Position numbers and translations under genes: made by a program | Notes under the pieces: model-generated | Databases searched by the model: none | What the model saw: only the letters and a program-made list of their open reading frames with translations | What the model was told of the DNA's origin: nothing | Shown: one piece after another, positions 19,095 through 32,030 of the stretch | Layout: every line of letters begins with the position of its first letter | Position numbering within the stretch: position 1 is the first letter of the stretch | Assembly (NCBI GenBank): GCA_902521005.1 | Contig: CABYPZ010000010.1 | Coordinates: 1 to 36,420, forward strand | Source of the DNA: an uncultured Pelagibacteraceae bacterium | Lineage (GTDB): Bacteria > Pseudomonadota > Alphaproteobacteria > Pelagibacterales > Pelagibacteraceae | Reading direction: 5' to 3' | Length of the DNA: 36,420 nt

Positions 19095-22007
19095 ATGTCC
19101 TCATCAAAAAATTTGGAATATCAAAAAACATCTTTTCTTTCTAAAACCAATAGTTCATTTATTGAAGAAATGTATTTTAAGTTTATTAATCAAGATAAAA
19201 GCTTACCTGAAAGCTGGAAAAGATATTTCGAAGATATAGGAGAAGATTTAAATATAGTTGCAAGAGAACTTAACGGACCTTCATGGAGCTCAAATAAAAA
19301 AAAAATAGATGTTCATAAAATTCAGAATAATCTTGATTATGAAAGCAATGGTTCAGAAAAAAATCAAAATAAAAATACAGTCAGCAATAAAGAAATAGCA
19401 AAAATGAATGGTCAATCTATTAAGGCAGTATCAATGATAAGATCCTACAGACAAAGAGGCCATTTAATAGCAACACTTGATCCTTTAGAAATGAGAGAAA
19501 TAGATTATCTAGATGAGTTACATCCAGAAAGTTATGGATTTAAAAAAGAGGATTATAATAACAAAATTTATCTAGATGGTGTAATTAACAAGGAATATTC
19601 AAGTATAAGAGAAATTTTATCATTTTTAAAAAAGACATATTGCGAAAAAATTGGATATGAATATATGCATATTTCAAATCCAATAGAGAGAAAATGGTTT
19701 AGAGATAGAGTTGAAAAAGATGATAACAGACTCCATTTTACAAAAAATGGTAAGCAAGCAATTTTAAATAAATTAATTCAAGCAGATGTATTTGAAAAAT
19801 TTTTGCATACCAAATATGTTGGTACAAAAAGATTTGGACTTGATGGAGGTGAAAGTCTAATCCCAGCTTTAGAACAAATAATTAAAATTGGCGGTCAAAA
19901 CAACGTTATAGAAGTTAAGATTGGAATGTCTCATCGTGGAAGATTAAATGTTTTAGCCAATGTATTGCAAAAGTCATACAAAAGAATATTTAATGAATTT
20001 GCTGGAGAGATAAATATTTCAACTGAGGCTGATACGGCTGGGGATGTAAAATATCATTTAGGAGCATCATCCAATAGAGAATTTGATGGAAATTCTGTAC
20101 ATGTCAGTTTAACAGATAATCCATCACATTTAGAGGCTGTTAATCCAGTTGTTTTGGGGCAGACAAGAGCTAAACAGTTTTTTCACAACGATAAGGAAAG
20201 AAAAAAAGTAATTCCAATTCTTATACACGGAGATGCTGCTTTTGCAGGCCAGGGTGTGGTTGCAGAATGTTTTGCGATGTCAGGACTACCTGGTCATAAT
20301 ACAGGAGGAACAATTCATTTTATTATTAACAATCAAATAGGTTTTACAACAAGTCCAAGATTTGCAAGATCATCACCACATCCTTCAGATGTTTCTAAGA
20401 TGGTTGACGCTCCAATTATTCATGTTAACGGAGATGATCCAGAGGCCGTAGTATATGCTGCAAGAATTGCAGCAGAATTTAGATTAAAATTTAATAGAGA
20501 TGTTGTCATTGATTTAGTTTGTTACAGAAGATTTGGACATAATGAAGGTGATGAACCATCTTTTACTCAACCACTTATGTATAAAAAAATTAAGACTCAT
20601 CCTTCAACAGTCAAAGTTTATGGAAACAAATTAGTAAATGAGAATTTTATGTCTACAGAGGATTTAAATAATCAAATTAAAGATTTTAAAGAATTGCTAG
20701 AGGATCAATTCAAAAACGCAAAAAATTATAAACCTAAAATAGAATGGTTTGAGGGTACATGGTCTAGATACAAACCAAAAAAAGGTAAAGATAAAAGAGG
20801 TGTTACAGGATACTCAACAAAAAGACTTAAAGAGATATCTAATAAGGTGCACTCGATACCTGAAAAAATAAATGCACACAAAACTATAATAAAAATTTTT
20901 AATTCAAGAAAAGATATTGTAAATAACGGAGATGGAATAGACTGGTCTACTGCAGAAACTTTGGCATTTGGATCGCTGTTAGAAGAAGGGTATCCAGTTA
21001 GATTAGTAGGACAAGACACAGGTAGAGGAACCTTTAGTCAAAGACATTCTGTGCTTAGAAATCAAATTGATAACACAAGATATATACCTCTAAATAATAT
21101 AACTGATAATCAAAAAAATTTTGAAGTTGTTGATAGTTTTTTATCTGAGTTAGCAGTGTTGGGTTTTGAGTATGGATATAGTTTAGTTGAACCAAATACT
21201 TTAACTTTATGGGAAGCACAATTTGGTGATTTCGCAAATGGGGCTCAAGTAATTATAGATCAGTTTATTGCCTCTGGAGAAAGAAAATGGTCTAGAGCAT
21301 CCGGTTTAGTAATGTTATTACCACATGGTTATGAAGGACAAGGACCAGAACATTCATCTGCAAGATTAGAAAGATTTTTACAGCTCTGCTCAAATGACAA
21401 TATGCAAGTAATGAATTGCACTACTCCTGCAAATTACTTTCACGCTCTAAGAAGACAGATGCATAGAGAATTTAGAAAACCCTTAATTATAATGACACCT
21501 AAATCTCTTTTAAGAAACAAATTTTGCACTTCGAAATTGGATGATTTCAGTAAAAATAATTCCTTTCATAGAGTGCTATGGGATCATGCTATAGACCCAA
21601 AAAGTAATGGTTTTATAAAACTAAAAAAAAATAGTGAAATTAAAAAAGTTGTTCTTTGCTCAGGTAAGGTTTATTTTGATTTATTATCAGCAAGAGAGAA
21701 ACAAAAAAGAAATGACGTTATTCTTTTTAGAATAGAACAGCTTTATCCTTTTCCAGTCAAAAGTCTCGTAAAAGAAATTAAACCTTTTGCAAAAAATGCT
21801 AAGTTTTATTGGTGCCAAGAAGAACCAAAAAATATGGGAGCATGGTTTTCGGTGAGAGATTATATACAATGGACATTAGATCATATTAACGCTAAAAATG
21901 GTAAAATTTCTTATATTGGCAGAAGTCCAGATGCAACACCTGCTACTGGTTATGCAAGGAGACATTTGGCTCAACAAGAAGAAATTATTAATAAAATTTT
22001 TAATTAA
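19095..22007 (+). CDS. sucA: 2-oxoglutarate dehydrogenase E1 component
   Basis: SucA is the thiamine-diphosphate E1 of the 2-oxoglutarate dehydrogenase complex, which makes succinyl-CoA. Length is 970 residues, a little longer than E. coli (933). The N-terminal E2-binding helix region ([20 protein letters not shown]) is present. Core motifs are [50 protein letters not shown], and [34 protein letters not shown] and the C-terminal [16 protein letters not shown] are also present. sucB follows after 2 bases, so E1 and E2 are clearly one transcription unit. Confidence 0.97.
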   Translation: MSSSKNLEYQKTSFLSKTNSSFIEEMYFKFINQDKSLPESWKRYFEDIGEDLNIVARELNGPSWSSNKKKIDVHKIQNNLDYESNGSEKNQNKNTVSNKEIAKMNGQSIKAVSMIRSYRQRGHLIATLDPLEMREIDYLDELHPESYGFKKEDYNNKIYLDGVINKEYSSIREILSFLKKTYCEKIGYEYMHISNPIERKWFRDRVEKDDNRLHFTKNGKQAILNKLIQADVFEKFLHTKYVGTKRFGLDGGESLIPALEQIIKIGGQNNVIEVKIGMSHRGRLNVLANVLQKSYKRIFNEFAGEINISTEADTAGDVKYHLGASSNREFDGNSVHVSLTDNPSHLEAVNPVVLGQTRAKQFFHNDKERKKVIPILIHGDAAFAGQGVVAECFAMSGLPGHNTGGTIHFIINNQIGFTTSPRFARSSPHPSDVSKMVDAPIIHVNGDDPEAVVYAARIAAEFRLKFNRDVVIDLVCYRRFGHNEGDEPSFTQPLMYKKIKTHPSTVKVYGNKLVNENFMSTEDLNNQIKDFKELLEDQFKNAKNYKPKIEWFEGTWSRYKPKKGKDKRGVTGYSTKRLKEISNKVHSIPEKINAHKTIIKIFNSRKDIVNNGDGIDWSTAETLAFGSLLEEGYPVRLVGQDTGRGTFSQRHSVLRNQIDNTRYIPLNNITDNQKNFEVVDSFLSELAVLGFEYGYSLVEPNTLTLWEAQFGDFANGAQVIIDQFIASGERKWSRASGLVMLLPHGYEGQGPEHSSARLERFLQLCSNDNMQVMNCTTPANYFHALRRQMHREFRKPLIIMTPKSLLRNKFCTSKLDDFSKNNSFHRVLWDHAIDPKSNGFIKLKKNSEIKKVVLCSGKVYFDLLSAREKQKRNDVILFRIEQLYPFPVKSLVKEIKPFAKNAKFYWCQEEPKNMGAWFSVRDYIQWTLDHINAKNGKISYIGRSPDATPATGYARRHLAQQEEIINKIFN

Positions 22008-22009
22008 AA

Positions 22010-23290
22010 ATGACTGAAAAAATTTTAGTACCTGTATTAGGAGAAAGCATTACGGAAGCTACCATTTCCAAATGGCTAAAAAATAAGGGTGAAAGTATTG
22101 TAGCTGATGAGCCAATTGTTGAACTAGAAACAGACAAAGTTAATTTAGAGGTTCCAGCACCAACAGATGGAATTTTAAGTGAAGTTAACTTTAAAAATGG
22201 TGATACAGTTGAAGTTGGAGCAATTCTTGGAGAAATCTCCAATTCAGATCAAGAAATAAAAAAACCAGTTGAAAAAAAAGTTGAAGAAAAAAAAATTAAT
22301 AATGTAATTAATTTAAATAAAGAAAAAATTAATCAACCTAAAATTTTTGAAGAAAAAAAAGATATTGAAGAAGTTAAAGAAACACCTCTTGTTTTAACGA
22401 AAGAACTAAAGGTCATAAAAGATCATACATCAAATAACACCTTGTCACCTGCTGTAAGAAAAATTGTTAAAGAAAATAATATTGAAATTGAAGCAGTTAA
22501 AGGTACAGGAAAGTCAGGTCAAATTTTAAAAGGTGACTTATTAAGTTTAATGGACGCAACTCCAATGCCCTCAGAAAGAAAAACAAAATTTGGCGAAGAG
22601 GAAAGAATTAAAATGAGCAGGTTAAGACAAACAATTGCAAAAAGATTAAAACAAGCTCAAGAAAGTGCTGCAATGCTAACTACATTTAATGAAGTTGACA
22701 TGAGCAATATAATTGAAATGAGAAAAAATAATCAAGAAGATTTCCAAAATCGTTTTGGAGTTAAACTTGGTTTTATGTCTTTTTTTGTGAAAGCAAGTGT
22801 ATTAGCGCTCAAATCTTTTCCTCCAATTAATGCAGAAATTGAGGGTGATGAAATAGTTTATAAAAACTATTACAATATAAGCTTTGCAGTAGGCACAGAA
22901 AAAGGTTTGGTTGTTCCAGTCTTAAAAAATGCAGATGAAAAATCATTTGCTGAAATAGAAAAAAATATTAAAGAGATGTCTGATAAAGCAAAAAAAGGAA
23001 ATTTAACAATAGATGACTTACAGGGTGGTACATTCACTATCAGTAATGGTGGTGTTTATGGTTCAATGCTATCAACTCCAATTTTAAATCCCCCACAATC
23101 GGGAGTTTTAGGAATGCATAATATTATTGAAAGACCTATAGTTATTAACGGAGACATAAAAATTAGACCAATAATGTATTTAGCTCTTTCTTATGACCAT
23201 AGGATTATTGATGGAAAAGACTCAGTATCTTTTTTAAAAACTTTAAAAGATAATCTTGAAGACCCAAGAAAATTATTTTTAGATTTATAA
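22010..23290 (+). CDS. sucB: 2-oxoglutarate dehydrogenase E2 (dihydrolipoyl succinyltransferase)
   Basis: SucB is the lipoylated core of the 2-oxoglutarate dehydrogenase complex. Domains in order are: lipoyl domain (residues about 1-77) with the lipoyl lysine K43 in ETDKVNLE; a Lys/Glu-rich linker (about 80-140); E3-binding domain ([25 protein letters not shown] in two blocks); and catalytic domain (about 195-426). The active site is [13 protein letters not shown] with H397. The linker lacks the Ala/Pro-rich composition common in this family and is highly charged. Length of 426 residues is normal. lpdA begins at the next base. Confidence 0.96.
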   Translation: MTEKILVPVLGESITEATISKWLKNKGESIVADEPIVELETDKVNLEVPAPTDGILSEVNFKNGDTVEVGAILGEISNSDQEIKKPVEKKVEEKKINNVINLNKEKINQPKIFEEKKDIEEVKETPLVLTKELKVIKDHTSNNTLSPAVRKIVKENNIEIEAVKGTGKSGQILKGDLLSLMDATPMPSERKTKFGEEERIKMSRLRQTIAKRLKQAQESAAMLTTFNEVDMSNIIEMRKNNQEDFQNRFGVKLGFMSFFVKASVLALKSFPPINAEIEGDEIVYKNYYNISFAVGTEKGLVVPVLKNADEKSFAEIEKNIKEMSDKAKKGNLTIDDLQGGTFTISNGGVYGSMLSTPILNPPQSGVLGMHNIIERPIVINGDIKIRPIMYLALSYDHRIIDGKDSVSFLKTLKDNLEDPRKLFLDL

Positions 23291-24691
23291 ATGACAGATA
23301 AATTTCAAGCAGTAGTAATTGGAGGAGGCCCAGGTGGCTATGTATGTGCAATTAGACTAGCTCAACTTGGATTTAAGACTGCTTGTATTGAGTCCAGAGG
23401 TTCTTTAGGTGGTACATGTCTTAATATAGGCTGTATCCCATCTAAAAGTTTGCTTAATCTCTCAGAAAGTTTTCATAAGGCCAAAAATTTTTCAAAAATA
23501 GGAATTGAAGTTGGGGAAATAAAATTAAATCTTCAAAAAATGATGGAAAATAAGGATAAAGCAGTAAGTGTTTTAACAAAAGGAGTAGAGTTTTTATTTA
23601 AAAAAAACAAAGTTACATATTTTAAAGGAACAGGAAAATTAAAATCAAATAAAGAAATAAATATTATTGGTTTTGATAATTCACAAACAACAATTGAAAG
23701 TGATAACATAATTATAAGCACAGGTTCAGAACCTGTCTCAATACCTGGAGTAGAGATTGATGAGAAAACAATAGTTTCTTCAACCGGAGCTTTATCACTT
23801 AAAACTGTCCCAAAAAAAATGGTTGTTGTTGGAGGTGGATATATAGGATTAGAAATGGGATCAGTTTGGTCAAGGTTAGGATCTGAAGTACATGTAGTAG
23901 AATTTTTAGACCATATAACACCTGGAATGGATAAAGAAATTTCAAGTGAATTTATGAAGATTTTAAAAAAACAAGGTTTAAAATTTCATTTGAATACTAA
24001 AGTTGAAAAAATAGTTAAAAATAATAATGGCGTGAGAATTAATACAATAGATAAAACTGGAAAAAAAGAGGAATTGGATAGTGATGTTGTATTAATTGCT
24101 GTTGGAAGAAAAGCATTCACAAAACATTTAAATCTGGAAAAATTGGGCATAGAACTAGATGAAAGGAAAAGAATTAATGTAAATAAAAAATTTCAGACAA
24201 ATATTGAAAATATTTATGCAATTGGAGATGTCATTCAAGGACCAATGTTAGCACATAAAGCAGAAGAAGAAGGAATAGCTGTTGCCGAATTAATTGCCGG
24301 TCAATCTGGCCATGTAAATTACAATGTTATTCCTGGTGTAATTTATACTACACCTGAAGTTGCAGCAATTGGTGATACTGAAGAACAACTTATTGAAAAA
24401 AATTTAAAATATAAAGTTGGAAAATTTCCTTTTATGGCTAATTCAAGAGCCAAAGCAATTGACGAGCCAGAGGGATTTGTAAAAATTTTAGCAGATTCAA
24501 CTACAGATAAAGTATTAGGAGTACATTTAATTGGACCCCACGCAGGTGAACTTATTGCAGAAATGGCAATTGCTATGGAATTTGGTGCAAGTTCCGAAGA
24601 TATAGCAAGAACTTGTCATGCTCATCCAACGTTTTCTGAAGCTGTTAAAGAAGCAGCTTTATCAGTAGATAAAAGACAAATTCATTCGTAA
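23291..24691 (+). CDS. lpdA: dihydrolipoyl dehydrogenase (E3)
   Basis: The FAD enzyme that reoxidises the lipoyl groups of 2-oxo acid dehydrogenase complexes. Because it directly follows sucB, its first partner is the 2-oxoglutarate complex. The redox-active disulfide is C43/C48 in GGTCLNIGCIPSKSLL. FAD and NAD folds are VVIGGGPGGYVCAIRLAQ and MVVVGGGYIGLEMGSVW. The C-terminal active-site HAHPTFSEAVKEAA is complete. Length is 466 residues. The stop lies 19 bases before priA, and that gap holds a 20-base perfect palindrome. Confidence 0.96.
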   Translation: MTDKFQAVVIGGGPGGYVCAIRLAQLGFKTACIESRGSLGGTCLNIGCIPSKSLLNLSESFHKAKNFSKIGIEVGEIKLNLQKMMENKDKAVSVLTKGVEFLFKKNKVTYFKGTGKLKSNKEINIIGFDNSQTTIESDNIIISTGSEPVSIPGVEIDEKTIVSSTGALSLKTVPKKMVVVGGGYIGLEMGSVWSRLGSEVHVVEFLDHITPGMDKEISSEFMKILKKQGLKFHLNTKVEKIVKNNNGVRINTIDKTGKKEELDSDVVLIAVGRKAFTKHLNLEKLGIELDERKRINVNKKFQTNIENIYAIGDVIQGPMLAHKAEEEGIAVAELIAGQSGHVNYNVIPGVIYTTPEVAAIGDTEEQLIEKNLKYKVGKFPFMANSRAKAIDEPEGFVKILADSTTDKVLGVHLIGPHAGELIAEMAIAMEFGASSEDIARTCHAHPTFSEAVKEAALSVDKRQIHS

Positions 24692-24692
24692 T

Positions 24693-24712
24693 ATATTTTC
24701 ATATGAAAATAT
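24693..24712. repeat. 20-base perfect palindrome reaching into the priA start codon
   Basis: ATATTTTC-ATAT-GAAAATAT is a perfect inverted repeat that fills the lpdA-priA gap and includes the first two bases of the priA ATG. As RNA it could fold into an 8-pair stem with a 4-base loop, partly hiding the start codon. The word ATGAAAAT also occurs twice in tandem here, the second copy being the priA start. It is AT-rich, so chance is a real alternative. Confidence 0.4.
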
Positions 24713-26669
24713 GAAAATTCCTGTTTTACTTCCAAATATATTTAATCATCCGTTTACATATGATGACCGAGGACTTAATTTAAAAAAAGGTGATTATGTA
24801 GAAATACCTTTTGGAAAAAAAAATAAAATTGGTGTTGTTTGGGACGATTTTGAAAAGGATAATAGTAAGAATTTTTCTATTAAACCAGTAACTAGAAAAC
24901 TAAAAATTCCATCACTCAACAGACAGACGATTGATTTTCTAAAATGGTTTTCAGAATACAATTTAGTTCCATTAGGAATGTCTTTAAAATTACATTTATT
25001 AAGTAATGAGGCTATAGAAAGTCAAAATCATTTAGAATTTGATAAATTTATTACATTACAAAAGACTAGTAAATTTAAGCTTTCTTCGGAACAAGTGCAA
25101 TCTGTAAAACAAATAACTAATAATGACAAAAAATTTAGGGTACATGTAATTCAAGGAACAACAGGATCTGGAAAGACAATTGTATATTTTAATAGTTTAA
25201 AAAAAAAAATCGACCAAAATTTCCAAGGCTTAATTTTATTGCCAGAAATAGGCTTAACTAATGATTTCCAAAAAAAATTTGTAGATTTTTTTGGTTTTCA
25301 ACCAGCAATTTGGCATTCATCTGTTACAAAAAAAAATAAAAAAATTATTTGGAACGGTATAGCCACAGGAAAAATAAAAGTTGTAATAGGGGCTAGATCA
25401 TCATTATTTTTGCCTTTTTTTAAGCTAGGGCTAATCATTGTTGATGAGGAACATGATCAATCCTATAAACAAGATGAAGGAGTAATTTACAATGCAAGAG
25501 ATATGGCTATTTCAAGGGCTTCTTTTTTAAATATACCTATTAATCTTGTTACAGCTGTACCGTCTCTAGAGACATTTCAAAATATAAAAAAAGGAAAATT
25601 TTTAATAACTAGATTACATAAAAGATATATGGATGCAAATCTCCCAAATCATGAGATAGTAAAGGTAAGCGAAGGTTCATTAAAAACAAATTTTTTTATA
25701 TCAAAGAAAATAATAGAAAAAGTTGAAAATCATTTACAAAAAAAAGATCAAGTTCTTTTTTTTGTAAATCGGAGAGGCTTTTCTCCTTTTGTGCTATGTA
25801 AGAAATGTTTAAAACAACATTCTTGTCCAAATTGTTCTATAAATTTAGTTTATCATAAAAGTAAGGGAAATTTAATTTGTCATTATTGTGGATTTAAAAC
25901 TTCACTTTTAAGAAAATGTACCAAAAATTCAAATTGTGAGTTTATATTTAGTGGACCAGGTGTTGAAAAGGTTTTTGAAGAAGTAAAAAATATTTTTCCT
26001 GGAAATAAAATAGAAATATTTTCAAGCGACACTATGAATAAAAAATCTTCGACTGAAATTTTAGATAAAATAATTAGTAATAAAATAAATATTTTAATTG
26101 GAACTCAGCTTATTTCTAAAGGTTTCCATTTTCCTAGTCTAAATTGTATTGTAGTACTTGATATAGATATGAATTTACGTGGGTATGATTTAAGAGTTGC
26201 TGAAAAAAATTTACAACTTTACCATCAATTATCTGGAAGAGCAGGAAGAACAGGAAAACCAGCGACAGTTTATTTTCAAACTTTTAGAAATGATTCAAAT
26301 GTAATTTCCCAAATAACAAATTCAGATCCAGATAAGTTTTTAGAAACAGAATTGGAGCTTAGAAGAAAAAATCAACTCCCACCATTTGAGAGATTTATAG
26401 CTATTATATTAAGTGGAAAAATAGAAATAAAAGTTGAAAGTTTAGCGATTAACTTGAAGCAAACTTTAGAGAAAAAACTAGATGCTAAAATTTTAGGTCC
26501 TGTGGTAGCACCAATTCCAAAAATTAAAAATAACTATAGGTATAGAATTTTGATTAGATCTAAAAAATCAAAAAAAATTCAAAAAAATCTATCTTTAATA
26601 TTAAATACATTCAAAAAACAAAATGAAATAAAACTCGTGGTTGATGTTGATCCAATTAGCTTCAATTAA
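24711..26669 (+). CDS. priA: primosomal protein N' (replication restart helicase PriA)
   Basis: PriA is the 3'-5' superfamily 2 helicase that reloads the replisome at stalled forks. The N-terminal DNA 3'-end-binding domain is visible (VEIPFGKKNKIGVVW). Then come Walker A GTTGSGKT (149-156), Walker B DEEH at about 245, and eight zinc-binding cysteines between C363 and C409. The helicase motif LSGRAGRTGKPATVYFQT follows. At 652 residues it is shorter than E. coli PriA (732). A position just upstream of atpH is common in alphaproteobacteria. The start codon is part of a 20-base palindrome. Confidence 0.95.
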   Translation: MKIPVLLPNIFNHPFTYDDRGLNLKKGDYVEIPFGKKNKIGVVWDDFEKDNSKNFSIKPVTRKLKIPSLNRQTIDFLKWFSEYNLVPLGMSLKLHLLSNEAIESQNHLEFDKFITLQKTSKFKLSSEQVQSVKQITNNDKKFRVHVIQGTTGSGKTIVYFNSLKKKIDQNFQGLILLPEIGLTNDFQKKFVDFFGFQPAIWHSSVTKKNKKIIWNGIATGKIKVVIGARSSLFLPFFKLGLIIVDEEHDQSYKQDEGVIYNARDMAISRASFLNIPINLVTAVPSLETFQNIKKGKFLITRLHKRYMDANLPNHEIVKVSEGSLKTNFFISKKIIEKVENHLQKKDQVLFFVNRRGFSPFVLCKKCLKQHSCPNCSINLVYHKSKGNLICHYCGFKTSLLRKCTKNSNCEFIFSGPGVEKVFEEVKNIFPGNKIEIFSSDTMNKKSSTEILDKIISNKINILIGTQLISKGFHFPSLNCIVVLDIDMNLRGYDLRVAEKNLQLYHQLSGRAGRTGKPATVYFQTFRNDSNVISQITNSDPDKFLETELELRRKNQLPPFERFIAIILSGKIEIKVESLAINLKQTLEKKLDAKILGPVVAPIPKIKNNYRYRILIRSKKSKKIQKNLSLILNTFKKQNEIKLVVDVDPISFN

Positions 26670-26695
26670 GTGCTAAATTAAAGGGTTTTTGCACA

Positions 26696-26730
26696 ATGAG
26701 TCGCTTGAAGAGATGAATATCATATGTTAA
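26696..26730 (+). other. two overlapping mini-reading frames in the priA-atpH gap
   Basis: The 103-base gap before atpH holds ATG 26696 to TGA 26716 (MSRLKR) and, overlapping by ATGA, ATG 26713 to TAA 26730 (MNIIC). AAGGG at 26681-26685 lies 10 bases before the first ATG. The block is visibly richer in G and C than its surroundings. It may be a leader peptide pair, a conserved untranslated element, or chance. I see no convincing hairpin or promoter in the gap. Confidence 0.2.
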
Positions 26731-26772
26731 TTAAACTCAAAATTTAATAAATTCTCACAATAAGGATTAAAA

Positions 26773-27330
26773 TTGAGCAAAAAAAATAGTTTTTCAGATT
26801 CATCTGCGAAAAGCTACTCACAGGCTTTGTATGAACTAGCTTCTGAGGCAAATATTCTTAAAGAAGTAGAGGAACATGTTCAAGTTTTTATCAATTTAAT
26901 TTCCAAAAGCACTGATTTCAATTTTTTAATTAAAGATCCAACTTGCAAACAAGATGAGCAATTAAACATTATAAATTTAATATTTGAAAAATTTAGATTA
27001 AATATTTTACTCAAAAAATTTATAAGTTTTTTGATAAACAAAAGAAGGTTTTTTTATGTAGAAAAAATATTAAAAGGTTTTATCGATACATGTTCAAAAA
27101 ATAGAGGTGAAATAACTGCTAAGTTATCAGTAGCAAAGGAATTAAGTAATGATGAAATTAATAATATTAAAAGTGATTTATCAAAAAATTTTGGTTCAGA
27201 AGTAAAACTGAATTATACATTTGATCCAAGTTTAATTGGTGGATTGATTATGCAAGTTGAAAGTATAATGATCGATACATCTGTAAAAAATAAATTGCAA
27301 CAAATTGAAAATAAAATGATAGAGGCATAA
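26773..27330 (+). CDS. atpH: F1F0 ATP synthase delta subunit
   Basis: The delta subunit (OSCP-type) links the F1 head to the peripheral stalk. Length is 185 residues. The N terminus SSAKSYSQALYELASEA, the middle FLINKRRFFYVEKILKGF, and the C-terminal DPSLIGGLIMQVESIMIDTSVKNKLQQ are typical. I use the TTG start at 26773, because AAGGA at 26762-26766 lies 6 bases upstream and the protein then starts with the expected few residues before the conserved helix. atpA begins at the next base. The F0 genes are not in the window; a separate F0 cluster is normal in alphaproteobacteria. Confidence 0.93.
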   Translation: MSKKNSFSDSSAKSYSQALYELASEANILKEVEEHVQVFINLISKSTDFNFLIKDPTCKQDEQLNIINLIFEKFRLNILLKKFISFLINKRRFFYVEKILKGFIDTCSKNRGEITAKLSVAKELSNDEINNIKSDLSKNFGSEVKLNYTFDPSLIGGLIMQVESIMIDTSVKNKLQQIENKMIEA

Positions 27331-28863
27331 ATGGAAATTAATCCTTCAGAAGTAACTAAGATTTTAAAAGAACAGATCAAAAAATTTGGAGATAAAGCAG
27401 AAGTAACTGAAGTTGGGCAAGTTTTGTCTGTAGGAGATGGAATCGCCAGAATTTATGGATTAGATAACGTTCAAGCTGGAGAAATGGTTGAGTTTGCTGA
27501 TGGATCAAAGGGAATGGCATTAAATTTAGAAAGTGACAATGTAGGCGTTGTTATATTTGGAGATGATAGAGCTGTAAAAGAAGGAGATACAGTTAAAAGA
27601 ACTGGTGCAATCGTAGATACACCAGTAGGTAAAGAACTTTTGGGAAGAGTAGTTGATGGATTAGGAAATCCAATAGACGGTAAAGGAAATTTAGATAAAG
27701 GAGTAAAACGAAGTAGAGTAGAAGTTAAAGCTCCAGGTATTATTCCAAGAAAATCAGTTAGTGAGCCAATGCAATCTGGTTTAAAATCTGTAGACAGTTT
27801 AGTTCCAATTGGAAGAGGGCAAAGAGAACTGATTATTGGAGATAGACAAACAGGAAAAACTGCAGTTGCAATAGATACAATCATTAATCAAAAAAAAATC
27901 AACGATTCTGGAGATGAAAAACAAAAATTATATTGCATTTATGTTGCTATTGGACAAAAGAGATCAACTGTTAGACAAATTGAGAAAACATTAGAAGAGG
28001 CAGGAGCAATGGAATATACAACTATAGTTGCTGCAACAGCATCAGATGCTGCACCTTTACAATTTTTAGCACCCTACACTGGTTGCACTATGGGAGAATT
28101 TTTTAGAGATAATGGTATGCATGCACTAATAATTTATGATGATTTGTCAAAACAAGCAGTTGCATATAGACAAATGTCATTACTTTTAAGAAGGCCCCCT
28201 GGAAGAGAAGCCTACCCTGGAGATGTATTTTATTTACACAGCAGACTTTTGGAAAGAGCTGCTAAATTGAGCGATGAACATGGAGGAGGTTCGCTTACTG
28301 CGCTACCTATTATAGAAACTCAAGGTGGAGATGTGTCTGCATTTATACCAACAAATGTAATCTCCATTACAGATGGACAAATTTTTCTAGAAACAAATCT
28401 ATTTAACCAAGGTATAAGACCAGCAATAAACGTAGGTTTATCAGTTTCTAGAGTCGGATCATCTGCTCAAACAAAGGCAATGAAAAAGGTTTCAGGCTCT
28501 ATGAAACTAGAACTAGCACAATATAGAGAAATGGCAGCATTTGCTCAATTCGGATCCGACTTAGATGCTTCAACTCAAAAACTTTTAAATAGGGGTTCAA
28601 AGTTAACTGAACTTTTGAAACAAAAACAGTATTCTCCAATGACGGTAGCTGAACAGGTTATTTCAGTATTTTGTGGAGTAAAAGGATATTTAGACGATGT
28701 AGACCTAAAGGACATAGCATCTTTTGAAACAAAAATTATTGCTAAATGTAAATCAGAAAAACCAGAAATTATAGATGCAATTTCTAACACAGGAAAACTT
28801 GAGGAAGACTCTGAAAAAGTTTTAGTAGAATTAATCAAGCAACATAAAGAAAGTTCCAAGTAA
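27331..28863 (+). CDS. atpA: F1 ATP synthase alpha subunit
   Basis: The non-catalytic nucleotide-binding subunit of the F1 hexamer. Length is 510 residues. Seen are the N-terminal delta-binding stretch ([16 protein letters not shown]), [21 protein letters not shown], Walker A GDRQTGKT (170-177), and [31 protein letters not shown] in blocks. The arginine-finger region [13 protein letters not shown] is complete. It is directly adjacent to atpH and 5 bases before atpG. Nothing unusual was seen. Confidence 0.98.
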   Translation: MEINPSEVTKILKEQIKKFGDKAEVTEVGQVLSVGDGIARIYGLDNVQAGEMVEFADGSKGMALNLESDNVGVVIFGDDRAVKEGDTVKRTGAIVDTPVGKELLGRVVDGLGNPIDGKGNLDKGVKRSRVEVKAPGIIPRKSVSEPMQSGLKSVDSLVPIGRGQRELIIGDRQTGKTAVAIDTIINQKKINDSGDEKQKLYCIYVAIGQKRSTVRQIEKTLEEAGAMEYTTIVAATASDAAPLQFLAPYTGCTMGEFFRDNGMHALIIYDDLSKQAVAYRQMSLLLRRPPGREAYPGDVFYLHSRLLERAAKLSDEHGGGSLTALPIIETQGGDVSAFIPTNVISITDGQIFLETNLFNQGIRPAINVGLSVSRVGSSAQTKAMKKVSGSMKLELAQYREMAAFAQFGSDLDASTQKLLNRGSKLTELLKQKQYSPMTVAEQVISVFCGVKGYLDDVDLKDIASFETKIIAKCKSEKPEIIDAISNTGKLEEDSEKVLVELIKQHKESSK

Positions 28864-28868
28864 AAGTA

Positions 28869-31161
<2,293 letters not shown>

Positions 31162-31162
<1 letters not shown>

Positions 31163-31554
31163 TGAGTGAAGAATTTAAAGTTGAAATAGTAAATCCAGAA
31201 AAATCTTTTTTTTCAAAAGAAGATGTGACTGAGGTGGTTGTACCTGCATTTGAAGGTGAGATGGGAATATTAAAAGATCACATTCCAATAATTTCATTTT
31301 TAAAACCTGGAATCATTAAAGTTTTAAGAAAATCAGAGGAAGAAAGTTATTTTATTGAAGATGGTATACTGGAGTTTAAAGAAAACAACTTATCAATATT
31401 AACTAGTTCAATTATTAAAGTTTCGGATCTAAGCAAAGAAAAAATTGATAAAATTATTTCAGACTCAGAAAAGGAGACAAGCCTGGAAGATCTTGATGAT
31501 CAAAAAAAATTTTTAATTGATCAAAAAATTGATATTTTAAGATCATTAAATTAA
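31162..31554 (+). CDS. atpC: F1 ATP synthase epsilon subunit
   Basis: The epsilon subunit forms part of the central stalk and can inhibit ATP hydrolysis. The beta-sandwich domain is seen: FKVEIVNPEKSFF, VVVPAFEGEMGILKDHIPIIS, LKPGIIKV. A short C-terminal helical pair follows, rich in Lys, Glu and Asp. Length is 130 residues. It starts on the atpD stop (TAATG). Its stop shares the bases TTAA with the stop of the convergent rppH. Confidence 0.95.
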
Positions 31555-32027
31555 TTTATAATTTTGTTAACTTTATTTTTTATTATTTCGTAAATATCTA
31601 ATTTAAAATCAACTACATATTTTGTAATTTTATCTAACTCAATCCATTGCCAATCTAAAAATTCAGGATGTTTTGTTCTTAGGTTGATCTCATTTTCATT
31701 ACCCTTAAACCTCATTAGAAACCATTTCTGCTCTTGGCCTCTATATTTACCCTTCCAAATGATTCCTAATAAATTATCTGGTAACTCATAAGTAGTTATG
31801 CCATCAAGTTCCTTAATTAATTCAACATTTTCTATACTAGTTTCTTCTTTTAATTCTCTTAAAGCTGCGGTTAAAAAATCCTCATTTTTATCTACACCAC
31901 CTTGAGGCATCTGCCAAAAATCTTTTGGGTTATCTATTCTTCTTGCGACAAAAACTTTATTTTCTGAGTTTAATAAAATAACTCCAACACCTTTTCGCAA
32001 AGGTAAATTTTTGAATTTATCCAACAT
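31551..32027 (-). CDS. rppH: RNA pyrophosphohydrolase (Nudix hydrolase)
   Basis: RppH removes pyrophosphate from triphosphorylated mRNA 5' ends, triggering decay. The family signature FWQMPQGGVDKNEDFLTAAL is followed by RELKEETSI, the Nudix box (about residues 43-65). The glycine near the end of the consensus box is Ser, which is tolerated in alphaproteobacterial members as far as I recall. GKYRGQEQKWFLMRFKG and the terminal tryptophan-rich WQWIEL are typical. Length is 158 residues. It lies 3 bases after ctpA in the minus-strand operon and converges on atpC, sharing the TTAA. Confidence 0.93.
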   Translation of the reverse strand: MLDKFKNLPLRKGVGVILLNSENKVFVARRIDNPKDFWQMPQGGVDKNEDFLTAALRELKEETSIENVELIKELDGITTYELPDNLLGIIWKGKYRGQEQKWFLMRFKGNENEINLRTKHPEFLDWQWIELDKITKYVVDFKLDIYEIIKNKVNKIIN

Positions 32028-32030
32028 TTT

